Source of the DNA: Janibacter endophyticus
Lineage (GTDB): Bacteria; Actinomycetota; Actinomycetes; Actinomycetales; Dermatophilaceae
DNA: 64,000 nt
Assembly: GCF_016888335.1 (NCBI RefSeq)
Contig: NZ_JAFEJG010000004.1
Span: 124,001 to 188,000 of the forward strand
Reading direction: 5' to 3'
Of the stretch, positions 17,005-25,704 are shown one piece after another. Within the stretch, counting starts at the first letter, position 1; each line of letters begins with the position of its first letter. The notes beneath the pieces were generated by a model. That model saw only the letters and a program-made list of their open reading frames with translations, made no database searches and was not told the DNA's origin. The translations under genes were made by a program, and so were the position numbers.

Positions 17005-17994
17005 TCAGTACTCCAGCGATCGGTCGACGGCGTCGAGCACCCGGTCGAGGTCGGGGAGGAAGTGCTCCTCGTGCCGGCTCGGCGGGTAGGGGATGTTGTA
17101 GCCGCCGACCCGCAGGACCGGCGCCTCGAGGTGGTAGAAGGCCTCCTGCTGGATGAGCGTGGCGATCTCCGCCCCCAGCCCGACGAAGGTCTGCGCCTCG
17201 TGGACGACGATCGCGTGCCCGGTCTTGCGGACGGAGTCGAGGATCGCCGGCAGGTCGAGCGGGCTGAGCGTGCGCAGGTCGATGACCTCGAGGCTGCGCC
17301 CCTCCTCCGCCGCGGCATCGGCGGCCTGGAGGCAGGTCTTGACCATGGGGCCGTAGCAGAGCAGCGTCGCGTCGGTGCCCTCGCGGACGACGCGGGACTC
17401 GTAGAGCCCGAGGTCCGCGCCGGCGTCCCGGTCAACCTCGACCTGGCCGCGCTCGTGGTAGCGGCGCTTGGGCTCGAAGAAGATCACCGGGTCGTCGGTC
17501 TGGATGGCCTGCTGGATCATCCAGTAGGCGTCAGCGGCGTTCGAGCAGCTGACGACCCGCAGGCCCGCGGTGTGGGCGAAGTAGGCCTCGTTGGACTCGC
17601 TGTGGTGCTCCACCGCACCGATGCCTCCGCCGCAGGGGATGCGGATGACCATCGGGACCCGGAGGTTGCCGAGCGAGCGGGCGTGCATCTTCGCGACCTG
17701 GCTGACGATCTGGTCGAAGGCCGGGTAGACGAAGCCGTCGAACTGGATCTCGACGACCGGGCGGTATCCGCGCAGCGCCAGCCCGACCGCGGTGCCGACG
17801 ATGCCGGACTCGGCGAGCGGGGTGTCGATGACCCGGTCCTCGCCGAAGTCCTTCTGCAGGCCCTCGGTGATGCGGAAGACGCCGCCGAGCTTGCCGACGT
17901 CCTCGCCCATGAGGACGACCTTCGGGTCCTCCTCCATCGCCCGGCGCAGGCCCGCGTTCAACCCCTTCGCGAGGGTGAGCTTGCTGCCCGCCAT
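17005..17994 (-). CDS. bkdB: Branched-chain 2-oxoacid dehydrogenase E1 component, beta subunit
   Basis: A 329-residue thiamine-diphosphate-dependent E1beta. Visible motifs: LMGEDVGKLGGVFRIT, DTPLAESGIVGTAVGLALRG, EIQFDGFVYPAFDQI and RIPCGGGIGAVEHHSES with the conserved His residues near the ThDP site, and a C-terminal transketolase domain (VIDLRTLSPLD). ATG 17994 overlaps the E1alpha stop by one base (TGATG). Acts with E1alpha as an alpha2beta2 heterotetramer decarboxylating branched-chain 2-oxoacids. Confidence 0.92.
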   Translation of the reverse strand: MAGSKLTLAKGLNAGLRRAMEEDPKVVLMGEDVGKLGGVFRITEGLQKDFGEDRVIDTPLAESGIVGTAVGLALRGYRPVVEIQFDGFVYPAFDQIVSQVAKMHARSLGNLRVPMVIRIPCGGGIGAVEHHSESNEAYFAHTAGLRVVSCSNAADAYWMIQQAIQTDDPVIFFEPKRRYHERGQVEVDRDAGADLGLYESRVVREGTDATLLCYGPMVKTCLQAADAAAEEGRSLEVIDLRTLSPLDLPAILDSVRKTGHAIVVHEAQTFVGLGAEIATLIQQEAFYHLEAPVLRVGGYNIPYPPSRHEEHFLPDLDRVLDAVDRSLEY

Positions 17995-19232
17995 CAGTGG
18001 CTCCCCTCCTCGACGAAGGAGGCTTGGTAGGCCTGGAACTCCGCCCTCTCGGCCGCGACGACGGGGTGCTCCTCGACGTAGATGTTGTCGAACATCGTCA
18101 CCGGGTCCGGGTCGTGCATCGTCTGGCAGGCCTCGCGGATGCGGGCCGCGATCTCGTCGGCCTCGACGTCGACGGCGGCGAAGAACTCGGCGTCGGCGTG
18201 GCCCTTCTCCTCCATGAAGCCGCGCATGCGCTTGATCGGGTCCTTCTCGCGCCAGATCTCGACCTCGGCGTCCGAGCGGTACTTCGTCGGGTCGTCGGAG
18301 GTGGTGTGGGCGCCCATCCGGTAGGTGTAGGCCTCGATGAGGGTCGGCCCCTCCCCCGCGCGCGCCCGGTCGAGGGCCGCCTTGCACACCGCGTAGGTCG
18401 CGAGCGGGTCGTTGCCGTCGACGAGGACGCCGGGGATCCCGAAGCCGCGCGAGCGCTGGTACGGCGGGATCGTGAACTGCTTGTCGTTGGGCTCGGAGAT
18501 CGCCCACTGGTTGTTCTGGATGAAGAAGACGATCGGGGCCGCCGTGACCGAGGCGAAAACGAGCGCCTCGTTGTAGTCACCCTGCGCCGTGCCGCCGTCA
18601 CCGGTGAAGGCCATGACCGCGGTGTCACGGTCCGGGTCGCCCGTGCCGACGGCGCCGTCGGCCTTGACCCCCATGGCGTAGCCGGTGCCGTGGAGCATCT
18701 GGTTGCCGATGACGATCGTGTAGAGGTGGAAGTTGTTGGCGTTGGAGTCCCAGCCGCCGTTGTTGACCCCGCGGAACATCCCGAAGAGGTTCTCCGGCGG
18801 GACCCCACGGCACCAGGCCACACCGTGCTCGCGGTAGCCGGGGAAGGCGTAGTCCTGCGGGCGCAGCGCACGACCGGCGCCCACCTGGGCGGCCTCCTGT
18901 CCCAGGAGGCTGGGCCAGAGCCCGAGCTCGCCCTGACGCTGCAGCGCGTGCCCCTCGGCGTCGATGCGGCGCACGAGGACGAGGTCGCGGTAGATCGTCC
19001 GGGCGTCCTGCGAGGTCATCTCCTCGACGATGCAGCTGTACGGCTCGTTGGCCTCGGTGATCCCGAGGCGGTTGCCGTCGGCGTCGACGAACTGGACCAT
19101 GTCCGGGTTGTCGGCCGAGTAGTGCCCGGTGATCTGGCTCGGCGGGGTCGGCCCGTGCCCGCCCGAGGACTCGAAGGCCCCCGCCATGTCGGCGCCGGCG
19201 CTGCGGCCCTGCGCGACCTCGTTGTCGCTCAC
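17994..19232 (-). CDS. bkdA: Branched-chain 2-oxoacid dehydrogenase E1 component, alpha subunit
   Basis: A 412-residue E1alpha. The ThDP-binding motif begins with GDGGTAQGDYNEAL and ends with NNQWAIS; SRGFGIPGVLVDGND and YRMGAHTTSDDPTKYR are family hallmarks (the latter includes the phosphorylation-loop region of E1alpha). The GTG start (19232, VSDNEVAQG) is preceded by GGGAG; a nearby ATG is out of frame. First gene of the bkdABC operon, with a dyad about 95 bases upstream. Acyl chain preference is inferred from similarity to actinobacterial Bkd rather than Pdh. Confidence 0.9.
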   Translation of the reverse strand: MSDNEVAQGRSAGADMAGAFESSGGHGPTPPSQITGHYSADNPDMVQFVDADGNRLGITEANEPYSCIVEEMTSQDARTIYRDLVLVRRIDAEGHALQRQGELGLWPSLLGQEAAQVGAGRALRPQDYAFPGYREHGVAWCRGVPPENLFGMFRGVNNGGWDSNANNFHLYTIVIGNQMLHGTGYAMGVKADGAVGTGDPDRDTAVMAFTGDGGTAQGDYNEALVFASVTAAPIVFFIQNNQWAISEPNDKQFTIPPYQRSRGFGIPGVLVDGNDPLATYAVCKAALDRARAGEGPTLIEAYTYRMGAHTTSDDPTKYRSDAEVEIWREKDPIKRMRGFMEEKGHADAEFFAAVDVEADEIAARIREACQTMHDPDPVTMFDNIYVEEHPVVAAERAEFQAYQASFVEEGSH

Positions 19233-19323
19233 GTCATCTCCCTTCGTCCCGGCGGGCTGGGGGATCACCCCGCGCCGGTGCGGTGGACGCGCCGAGGCCC
19301 GGGATGTGACCGGGCGCACACGC

Positions 19324-19342
19324 GTTGTCGTCGGGCGACAAC
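19324..19342. promoter_or_regulatory. Dyad GTTGTCG-5-CGACAAC upstream of bkdA
   Basis: A perfect 7-bp inverted repeat with five-base spacer, 92 bases before the bkdA GTG and just beyond the aminotransferase stop. Its form fits an Lrp/AsnC- or TetR-type operator; branched-chain catabolic operons are often under Lrp/BkdR-type control, but the assignment is inference. Confidence 0.4.
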
Positions 19343-19356
19343 CTACCTGAGAAGTC

Positions 19357-20451
19357 TCACCCCTCGAGACAGGCGAAGCTGCGGGCCACCTCGACGAGAC
19401 GGTCGTTGGCCTCCGGCTCACCGATGGTGACCCGCACCCCTTCGGTCCCGTAGGGACGGACCGACAGGCCGGCGTCGGCGCAGGCTGCGACGAAGTCGGG
19501 GGTGCGCTCGCCGAGAGGGAACCACACGAAGTTCGCCCCGCTCTGCGGCATCTCCCAGCCGCCCGCGGTCAGCGCCTCGACGACCCGTCGACGCTCCCCT
19601 ACGAGTGCCGCCACCCGCTCGCCGAGCTCCTCCTGGGCCCCGAGAGAGGCGACCGCGGCGACCTGGGCCAGCGAGTTCACGCCGAAGGGGGTGGCCGTCT
19701 TGCGCAGCGCCTCGGCGACCGGCTCGTGGGCCACCGCGTAGCCGACCCGCAGGCCGGCCAGCCCGTAGGCCTTGGAGAAGGTCCGCACGACCGCCACGTT
19801 CGGGTGGGCCTGGTGGATCTCCAGCGCCCGGACCGGGTCCTGGCTGCCGTCGTCCTCGACGAACTCGAGGTAGGCCTCGTCGATGACGACGAGCACGTGC
19901 TCGGGCACCCGCGCCACGAGGTCGAGAAGCTCGGCGTGGGTCACGGTCGGCCCGGTCGGGTTGTTGGGGGTGCACACGAGGAGGACGCGGGTCCGGTCGG
20001 TCACCGCGGCGACCATCGCGTCGAGGTCGTGCCGGTGGTCTCGCGTGAGCGGCACCCGGACCGACTCCGCCCCGGCGAGCGCCACGACGATCGGGTATGC
20101 CTCGAAGGAGCGCCACGCGAAGACGACCTCGTCGCCGTCGTCGCACGTCGCCTGGATGATCTGACCGAGGACGCCGACGCTGCCGGTGCCGCAGGCGATG
20201 CGCTCGGGCGGCACGTCGAGGTGCTCGGACAACGCCTCCGTCAGCTCGGTGATGCCCATGTCCGGGTATCGGTTCACCGTGCCGGCGGCCTCCTCGATGA
20301 CCGCACGGACCGACGGCAGCGGCGGGTACGGGTTCTCGTTGGAGCTGACCTTGTAGACGGTCTGGCCCTCACGGGCCGCAGCCGGCTTGCCGGCGACGTA
20401 GGCGGGCACGCTGTCGAGGGCGCCGCGCAGGCGCACGGGGGTGGTCGCCAT
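19357..20451 (-). CDS. Histidinol-phosphate / aromatic amino acid aminotransferase (HisC family)
   Basis: A 364-residue PLP-dependent class II aminotransferase. Motifs: [35 protein letters not shown], and the PLP Lys in [15 protein letters not shown]; the C-terminal Arg in [15 protein letters not shown] binds the carboxylate. No other his genes are near, so it may be the second HisC copy or an aromatic aminotransferase (Pat) rather than the biosynthetic HisC. Its ATG overlaps the stop of the holin-like gene (TGATG) and it lies just before bkdABC, so a role in branched-chain or aromatic amino acid turnover is possible. Confidence 0.85.
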   Translation of the reverse strand: MATTPVRLRGALDSVPAYVAGKPAAAREGQTVYKVSSNENPYPPLPSVRAVIEEAAGTVNRYPDMGITELTEALSEHLDVPPERIACGTGSVGVLGQIIQATCDDGDEVVFAWRSFEAYPIVVALAGAESVRVPLTRDHRHDLDAMVAAVTDRTRVLLVCTPNNPTGPTVTHAELLDLVARVPEHVLVVIDEAYLEFVEDDGSQDPVRALEIHQAHPNVAVVRTFSKAYGLAGLRVGYAVAHEPVAEALRKTATPFGVNSLAQVAAVASLGAQEELGERVAALVGERRRVVEALTAGGWEMPQSGANFVWFPLGERTPDFVAACADAGLSVRPYGTEGVRVTIGEPEANDRLVEVARSFACLEG

Positions 20452-20843
20452 CAGGCGTCGTCACCGTCGGGGATGACGAAGTTCAGGACCATCGAGACGA
20501 CCGTGACGATGAGGGCGCCGATGACGGCGTCCCAGAAGAACTGGTCGATCGAGAAGGACAGCCCGAGCGGCTCGCTGATCCACTCGGTGAGCTGGAGCAT
20601 GAAGGCGTTGACGATGAAGGTGAAGAGCCCCAGGGTCAGCACGATCGCCGGGAAGGAGAGGAGCTTGGCGATCGGCTTGACCACGGCGTTGATGAGCCCG
20701 AAGAGAACCGCGACGAGGAGCACCGTCGTGAACCTCGAAGCGAAGGTCGAGCCGTCCTCTGCGAGCTTGATGCCGCCCACGAGGAAGGCAGCGACCCAGA
20801 GCGCGACGGCGTTGACGGCGATCTTGACAGCGAGGTTGGCCAT
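20451..20843 (-). CDS. Phage-holin-like (PF04020/YvlD type) membrane protein
   Basis: A 130-residue protein with four hydrophobic helices: residues 5-24, 33-50, 55-76 and 100-122. The pattern [23 protein letters not shown] and [30 protein letters not shown] is characteristic of the YvlD/holin-4-2 family, chromosomally encoded proteins of unknown function; there is no surrounding prophage. ATG 20843. Its stop overlaps the aminotransferase ATG, so the two are co-transcribed. Confidence 0.8.
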   Translation of the reverse strand: MANLAVKIAVNAVALWVAAFLVGGIKLAEDGSTFASRFTTVLLVAVLFGLINAVVKPIAKLLSFPAIVLTLGLFTFIVNAFMLQLTEWISEPLGLSFSIDQFFWDAVIGALIVTVVSMVLNFVIPDGDDA

Positions 20844-20920
20844 GCGAGCAGTGTGGCAGGAGCGTGACGATGCGCACACCCGGGCGACATTCGCGGGTCG
20901 TCTGGGGTGAACTGGACTTT

Positions 20921-20947
20921 GTGACACCCCGGGCCCCGGGGTGTCAC
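20921..20947. promoter_or_regulatory. 13-bp perfect palindrome between divergent genes
   Basis: GTGACACCCCGGG (20921-20933) is the exact reverse complement of CCCGGGGTGTCAC (20935-20947) around a single C. It lies between the holin-like gene (start 20843, minus) and the SBP/VWA gene (start 20979, plus). It could be an operator for either, or fold as a 10-bp hairpin in the leader of the plus-strand gene. Confidence 0.45.
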
Positions 20948-20978
20948 TGACCGTGCGAGCCCGGATCGAAGGAGCCCG

Positions 20979-22721
20979 ATGTCCCGCGACGACCTGTCGA
21001 GCTCGCCCTCGCGTCGGGACGACGCATGGGGGGACGACGCCTGGAGCGACTCCGCGGTCCCCGGCGACGGCTCCCCGGGCGATGAGTTCTCGGCCAGGTC
21101 CGAGCGGAGACGCGCGCGACATCGTGAGAACCGCCGCCCGCCGTGGACTCTTGTCGTCGCCGGCGCGCTCGCCCTCATGCTGGGCCTCGGCGCCGCGGCC
21201 TGGGCGCTGCTCCGCGACGACGAGCAGTCGGTGTCCGCCTGCCCCGCCGGCACGCTGAGGGTCTCGGTCTCCCCCGAGATCGCCGAGGCCGTCGACAGCG
21301 CCCTGACGCGCGTCGCCGACGGGGACGAGTGCACCAGGTTCAGCGTCTCGCCCGAGAGCGCGACAGAGGTCGCCCAGGCGATCAACGAGGGCAACGCCCC
21401 CGCGGCGTGGATCCCGGACTCGTCGACGTGGGTGGATGCCATCGACACCGACGGCTCGCAGGGGCAGTGGATCGCCGGGCCGTCCGTCGCCAGCTCTCCC
21501 GTCGTCCTGGCAGCCCGGGACAAGGCCACCCGGGTCAGCTCGTGGAGCCAGCTCCTCAACAGCAGCGACGACCTGCAGATGGCCAACCCTGACGTCGACA
21601 GCGCGAGCCGTCTCGCCTTCCACGCCAGCCGCAGCGGACAGCCCGACACCGTCGGCATGCGGACCGGTTCTCGGCTCATCGTCCTCTCCCGCTTCGCCGC
21701 GCCGTCGACGACCAAGCTCTTGAGCGACCACGCGAGCGACCCCTCGGGCACCGTCCAGTTCCCCGCGTCCGAGCAGGCGATCGCCGCCTTCGGCGAGGAG
21801 CACCCCGACTCCCCCCTTCGCGCCGTCATGCCGGAGAACGGGACCCTGTCGCTCGACTACCCCTGGATCACCAACCCCCAGCTCACCTCGGACCAGGTGA
21901 AGATCGCGGACAAGGCTCGGGCAGCCCTCGCCAGCACGGAGATGCGCCGCGACCTCGCGCGCGCCGGCTTCCGCAGCCCGGACGGCAGCGGAGGGCCGGA
22001 GATCGCCGGCCAGCCCGCTGCGAAGCTCACCGAGATGACCCCGCTCGACCGTGACGAGCGACTCGCCGCGGCCGAGCAGTGGCACGTGCTGCGCACCGAC
22101 ATGCGGATGCTCCCGATCATCGACGTATCGGGCTCGATGGCGTGGCCGAGCACCACCCCGGGCATGACCCGCTTCGAGATCGCCCAGGGCGCGTTGCGCC
22201 GGGCCCTGCAGATCATCCCCGCCGGCAGCCAGGTCGGCGCCTGGATCTTCTCCTCTGACCAGGGCGGCAAGGGTGTCGACCACAGGGAGCTCGCTCCGAT
22301 CATGCGGCTCGACACGAAGCTCGAGGACGGTGGCACGCACCGGGACCGGCTGGCGCAGATCGTCGACCGGACCGACCGTTACGTCAAGGGCGACACCGGC
22401 CTCTACGACTCGGTCTGGGCCGGGTACCAGACGATGCTCGACGAGTACGACCCGGACTACGTCAACTCCGTCGTCGTCATCACCGACGGCGAGAACGACG
22501 ACCCCAACGGCGGGCTCAACCTCCGCCAGCTGCTCGACAAGCTCGACGGCGCCTACGACCCGGAGAAGCCGGTGCGGATCATCACCATCGGCATGGGCGA
22601 GGCCAACCCGCAGGCGCTCCAGCAGATCGCCGACGAGTCCGGCGGCAGCTCCTACATCGCCGAGACCCCCGACGACATCCAGCGCGTCTTCGTCCAGGCC
22701 CTCCTGGCCCGCCGCTCCTGA
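20979..22721 (+). CDS. Membrane-anchored protein with a solute-binding-like domain and a VWA domain
   Basis: A 580-residue protein: an acidic/basic cytosolic N-terminus (1-54), one membrane helix (55-77, WTLVVAGALALMLGLGAAAW), an extracellular type-2 periplasmic-binding-like domain (about 85-350, LRVSVSPEIAEAVDSAL, AWIPDSSTWV) and a C-terminal von Willebrand A domain (about 380-580) with MIDAS DVSGSM, a Thr in KGDTGLYDS and the Asp in ITDGEND. Such SBP-VWA proteins are common in actinobacteria and of unknown role, presumably metal-dependent adhesion or assembly. ATG 20979 follows GAAGGAG. Confidence 0.85.
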   Translation: MSRDDLSSSPSRRDDAWGDDAWSDSAVPGDGSPGDEFSARSERRRARHRENRRPPWTLVVAGALALMLGLGAAAWALLRDDEQSVSACPAGTLRVSVSPEIAEAVDSALTRVADGDECTRFSVSPESATEVAQAINEGNAPAAWIPDSSTWVDAIDTDGSQGQWIAGPSVASSPVVLAARDKATRVSSWSQLLNSSDDLQMANPDVDSASRLAFHASRSGQPDTVGMRTGSRLIVLSRFAAPSTTKLLSDHASDPSGTVQFPASEQAIAAFGEEHPDSPLRAVMPENGTLSLDYPWITNPQLTSDQVKIADKARAALASTEMRRDLARAGFRSPDGSGGPEIAGQPAAKLTEMTPLDRDERLAAAEQWHVLRTDMRMLPIIDVSGSMAWPSTTPGMTRFEIAQGALRRALQIIPAGSQVGAWIFSSDQGGKGVDHRELAPIMRLDTKLEDGGTHRDRLAQIVDRTDRYVKGDTGLYDSVWAGYQTMLDEYDPDYVNSVVVITDGENDDPNGGLNLRQLLDKLDGAYDPEKPVRIITIGMGEANPQALQQIADESGGSSYIAETPDDIQRVFVQALLARRS

Positions 22722-22752
22722 GCGCCAGGTTGCGGCTCGGTCTCGACCGGTG

Positions 22753-22778
22753 CGAAGGGGGCGACCCTCACCCCTTCG
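22753..22778 (+). terminator. Short hairpin with CGAAGGGG/CCCCTTCG arms
   Basis: CGAAGGGG (22753-22760) and CCCCTTCG (22771-22778) frame a ten-base loop, 31 bases after the SBP/VWA stop and 60 before the amino-acid transporter operon. The stem is short, so termination strength is uncertain. Confidence 0.45.
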
Positions 22779-22838
22779 TGGTGGCACCATGACCCCACCA
22801 GGCGCGCCCGCGCCCACCTGAACCACGGAGGAACCCTC

Positions 22839-23738
22839 ATGCGTCGCGCCCCCTTCGCCCTGGCAGCCGCCTTCGCCCTGACGACCACGCTGGCAGCCTG
22901 CGGCTCGGACAGCCTCGACGAGGCGGGCGACTCGGCCAGCTCGGCCACCGAGTCGCTCAAGGTCGAGGCCGACGAGGCCCTCGCCGACAAGGTCCCCGCC
23001 GAGATCAAGGAGAAGGGGACGCTCCAGGTCGGCTCCGACGCCTCCTACGCCCCCAACGAGTTCCTCGGTGACGACGGCAAGACCGTCGAGGGCATGGACG
23101 TCGACCTCTTCGACGCCGTCGCCGACAAGCTCGGCCTGAAGACCGAGTGGAGCAACGCCAGCTTCGACTCGCTGCTCGCGGGTGTCGGCTCGGGCAAGTA
23201 CGACGTCTCGGTGAGCTCCTTCACGATCAACGACGAGCGCAAGAAGGAGGTCAACATGATTGCCTACTTCAACGCCGGCACCCAGTGGGTCACCGCCAAG
23301 GGCAACCCGAAGAACGTCAACCCGGACGACGCCTGCGGGCTGAGCATCGGCGTCCAGAAGGGCACCGTCCAGATCGACGACCTCGAGGCGCGCAACAAGG
23401 AGTGCACCGACGCCGGCAAGGACCCGATCAAGGCGGTCGTCGAGCAGGAGCAGTCGAAGGTCACCGTCAGCCTCGCCTCGGGCAAGGTCGACGCGATGCT
23501 CGCCGACTCCCCCATCGCGCTCTACGCGGTCAAGCAGCAGCCCGACGCGCTCGAGCCCCTCGGTGAGATCTACGACTCGGCCCCGTACGGCATCGTCGTC
23601 CCGAAGGACCAGACCGAGCTCGCCGACGCCATCGCCGAGGCGCTCAAGGCGATCAAGGAGGACGGCACCTACGACACCGTCCTGAAGAACTGGGGCAACG
23701 AGTCGGGCGCGATCGACGACTTCGCCGTCAACCCTTGA
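22839..23738 (+). CDS. Polar amino acid ABC transporter substrate-binding lipoprotein
   Basis: A 299-residue exported lipoprotein: signal peptide with lipobox LAAC, then a family-3 solute-binding domain with LQVGSDASYAPNEF, GMDVDLFDAVADKLG and VSSFTINDERKKEV, the amino-acid-binding pattern. It would capture a polar amino acid (glutamate, glutamine, arginine or cystine are typical; not resolved here). ATG 22839 follows GGAGG. Its TGA overlaps the permease ATG. Confidence 0.9.
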   Translation: MRRAPFALAAAFALTTTLAACGSDSLDEAGDSASSATESLKVEADEALADKVPAEIKEKGTLQVGSDASYAPNEFLGDDGKTVEGMDVDLFDAVADKLGLKTEWSNASFDSLLAGVGSGKYDVSVSSFTINDERKKEVNMIAYFNAGTQWVTAKGNPKNVNPDDACGLSIGVQKGTVQIDDLEARNKECTDAGKDPIKAVVEQEQSKVTVSLASGKVDAMLADSPIALYAVKQQPDALEPLGEIYDSAPYGIVVPKDQTELADAIAEALKAIKEDGTYDTVLKNWGNESGAIDDFAVNP

Positions 23739-24754
23739 TGGGTTCCACCCCTGACGACGCGCGGACGCCGTCTCCTTCGAGCGAAGGGGGCGGCGTCGCC
23801 CGGTCCTCCGACGAGCGCCCCGGGGTGATCGAGGCCGTCCCGGTCCGCCACCCCGGCCGGTGGGTCGCGGTGGCGGTCATCGGGGCGCTCGGCGCGATGC
23901 TCGTGTCGAGCTTCGTCACCAACCCCAAGTGGGACTTCCCCTTCGCCTTCCGGGTGATGAACTTCAGCCCGGTGCTCGAGGGCCTGCTCAAGGGCACGAT
24001 CATCGCGACGGTCGGCTCGATGATCATCGGCGTGACGCTCGGCGTCGTCGTCGGCATCATGCGGCTCTCGAGCAACCCGGTGCTGCGGGTCGTCGGCCTG
24101 GCGTACACGTGGTTCTTCCGCGGGATCCCGCGCCTCGTGCTCGTCTTCCTCTTCGGCTCGGGCATCGGCTACCTCTACCCGAAGTTCGACATCGGGCCCT
24201 TCCCCTTCAGCCAGCAGCTCGCCGGCTGGCTCGGGCTGAGCTCCGACCTCACGCTCTTCAGCCTCAACGTCAACCAGATCAGCTCGACGCTCATCTGGGG
24301 CATCATCGCGATGGGGCTCTCCGAGGCCGCGTACATGGCCGAGATCGCCCGCGCCGGGATCCTCTCGGTCGACGAGGGGCAGCGCGAGGCGGCCGCCGCG
24401 CTCGGCATGAGCCCCGGCCAGGCGATGCGCCGGGTCGTCCTGCCGCAGGCGATGCGCGTCATCATCCCGCCGACCGGCAACGAGACGATCGCGATGGTCA
24501 AGGACACCTCGCTGCTCGCCTACCTGCCGCTCGGCACCGAGCTGTTCTTCCAGACCCAGGTCGTGAGCAGCCGGACCTTCAAGGTCATGCCCTCGCTCGT
24601 CGCCGCCACGATCTGGTACCTCGTCATCACGACGGTGCTCATGATCGGGCAGTACTACCTCGAGCGGTACTTCGGCCGCGGCTACGGCACCACCGATGAC
24701 TCGAAGGCCAAGGCCAACACCACCAAGGCCAAGCTGCTCGGGAGGAGCGTCTGA
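23738..24754 (+). CDS. Polar amino acid ABC transporter permease (His/Glu/Gln/Arg/opine family)
   Basis: A 338-residue permease. A ~45-residue hydrophilic N-terminus (Ser/Glu/Gly-rich) precedes about six helices; the binding-protein-dependent EAA loop is [22 protein letters not shown] (key EAAAALG). [16 protein letters not shown] is an extended periplasmic loop. ATG 23738 overlaps the previous stop by one base; a TTG one codon earlier is less likely. The poorly conserved N-terminal tail contains a GAA-GGG-GGC stretch from the recurrent octamer. Confidence 0.88.
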   Translation: MGSTPDDARTPSPSSEGGGVARSSDERPGVIEAVPVRHPGRWVAVAVIGALGAMLVSSFVTNPKWDFPFAFRVMNFSPVLEGLLKGTIIATVGSMIIGVTLGVVVGIMRLSSNPVLRVVGLAYTWFFRGIPRLVLVFLFGSGIGYLYPKFDIGPFPFSQQLAGWLGLSSDLTLFSLNVNQISSTLIWGIIAMGLSEAAYMAEIARAGILSVDEGQREAAAALGMSPGQAMRRVVLPQAMRVIIPPTGNETIAMVKDTSLLAYLPLGTELFFQTQVVSSRTFKVMPSLVAATIWYLVITTVLMIGQYYLERYFGRGYGTTDDSKAKANTTKAKLLGRSV

Positions 24755-25569
24755 TGACAACCGGCATGCCGCTCGTGCACGCGGTCAACGTCCACAAGTC
24801 CTTCGGCAGCAACGAGGTGCTCAAGGGCATCGACATCGATGTCAACGAGGGCGAGGTCGTCTGCCTCCTCGGGCCGTCCGGGTCGGGCAAGACGACCTTC
24901 CTGCGGTGCATCAACCAGCTCGAGGACATCCAGGCCGGCCGGATCTGGGTCGACGGGGACCTGGCCGGGTACCGCGAGCGGGACGGCAAGCTCTACCGGC
25001 TCAAGGACAAGCAGATCGCCGCGAAGCGCCGTGACATCGGCATGGTCTTCCAGCGGTTCAACCTCTTCCCGCACATGACCGCGCTGCAGAACGTCATGGA
25101 GGCGCCGATCAAGGTCAAGCGGCGCAAGCGCTCCGAGGTCGAGGCCGAGGCCTTCGAGCTGCTCGAGAAGGTGGGGCTGCAGGACAAGCACGACGCCTAC
25201 CCGGCCGCGCTCTCCGGGGGCCAGCAGCAGCGCGTCGCCATCGCCCGGGCGCTGGCGATGCAACCCAAGCTCATGCTCTTCGACGAGCCGACCTCGGCGC
25301 TGGACCCCGAGCTCGTCGGCGAGGTCCTCGACGTCATGCGCCGGCTCGCCCAGCGCGGCATGACGATGATCGTCGTGACCCACGAGATGGCCTTCGCCCG
25401 CGACGTCGCGGACCGGGTGATCTTCATGGACGGCGGCGTCGTCGTCGAGCAGGGCGACCCGACTCAGGTCATCAACGACCCGCAGCACGAGCGGACGAAG
25501 TCCTTCCTCTCCCGCCTGCGCGCCGAGCACGAGCAGGTCGCCCAGGCCGCCGCCGAGCTCGTCGTCTGA
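24754..25569 (+). CDS. Polar amino acid ABC transporter ATP-binding protein (GlnQ type)
   Basis: A 271-residue ATPase with Walker [12 protein letters not shown]-loop [12 protein letters not shown], signature [10 protein letters not shown], Walker [13 protein letters not shown] and switch His in VVTHEMAFA. An insertion ([20 protein letters not shown]) between Walker A and the Q-loop is found in this HisP/GlnQ subgroup. ATG 24754 overlaps the permease stop by one base and has GGAGGAG upstream. Completes the three-gene importer operon. Confidence 0.92.
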   Translation: MTTGMPLVHAVNVHKSFGSNEVLKGIDIDVNEGEVVCLLGPSGSGKTTFLRCINQLEDIQAGRIWVDGDLAGYRERDGKLYRLKDKQIAAKRRDIGMVFQRFNLFPHMTALQNVMEAPIKVKRRKRSEVEAEAFELLEKVGLQDKHDAYPAALSGGQQQRVAIARALAMQPKLMLFDEPTSALDPELVGEVLDVMRRLAQRGMTMIVVTHEMAFARDVADRVIFMDGGVVVEQGDPTQVINDPQHERTKSFLSRLRAEHEQVAQAAAELVV

Positions 25570-25581
25570 CCCCCCTCCCCC

Positions 25582-25681
25582 CTCCCCCTTTCGCACGAGC
25601 CAAGGCTCCTCCCCCTCCCCCTTTCGCACGAGCCAAGGCTCCTACCCCCTTCGTCCGACACGAGCCTTGGCTCGTGCGAGG
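25582..25681. repeat. REP-like repeats: two tandem 29-base copies and one palindromic copy
   Basis: A 29-base unit ending in TTTCGCACGAGCCAAGGCTCC occurs at 25582-25610 and again at 25615-25643 (period 33). A third, palindromic copy CACGAGCCTTGGCTCGTG lies at 25659-25676. The same palindrome occurs twice near 35.63-35.70 kb. The set sits just after the amino-acid transporter operon and just before an MFS gene. Confidence 0.8.
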
Positions 25682-25704
25682 AGGTGGGGACGTAGGGTGC
25701 CTCG

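Noticed and set aside
20451-20843. Holin-like gene as a sign of prophage
   Set aside because: The PF04020/YvlD family is chromosomal and no phage structural, integrase or lysis genes are nearby.
25582-25681. Repeats at 25.6 kb considered as a CRISPR array
   Set aside because: Only two direct copies with a four-base gap and a palindromic third; no unique spacers and no cas genes.
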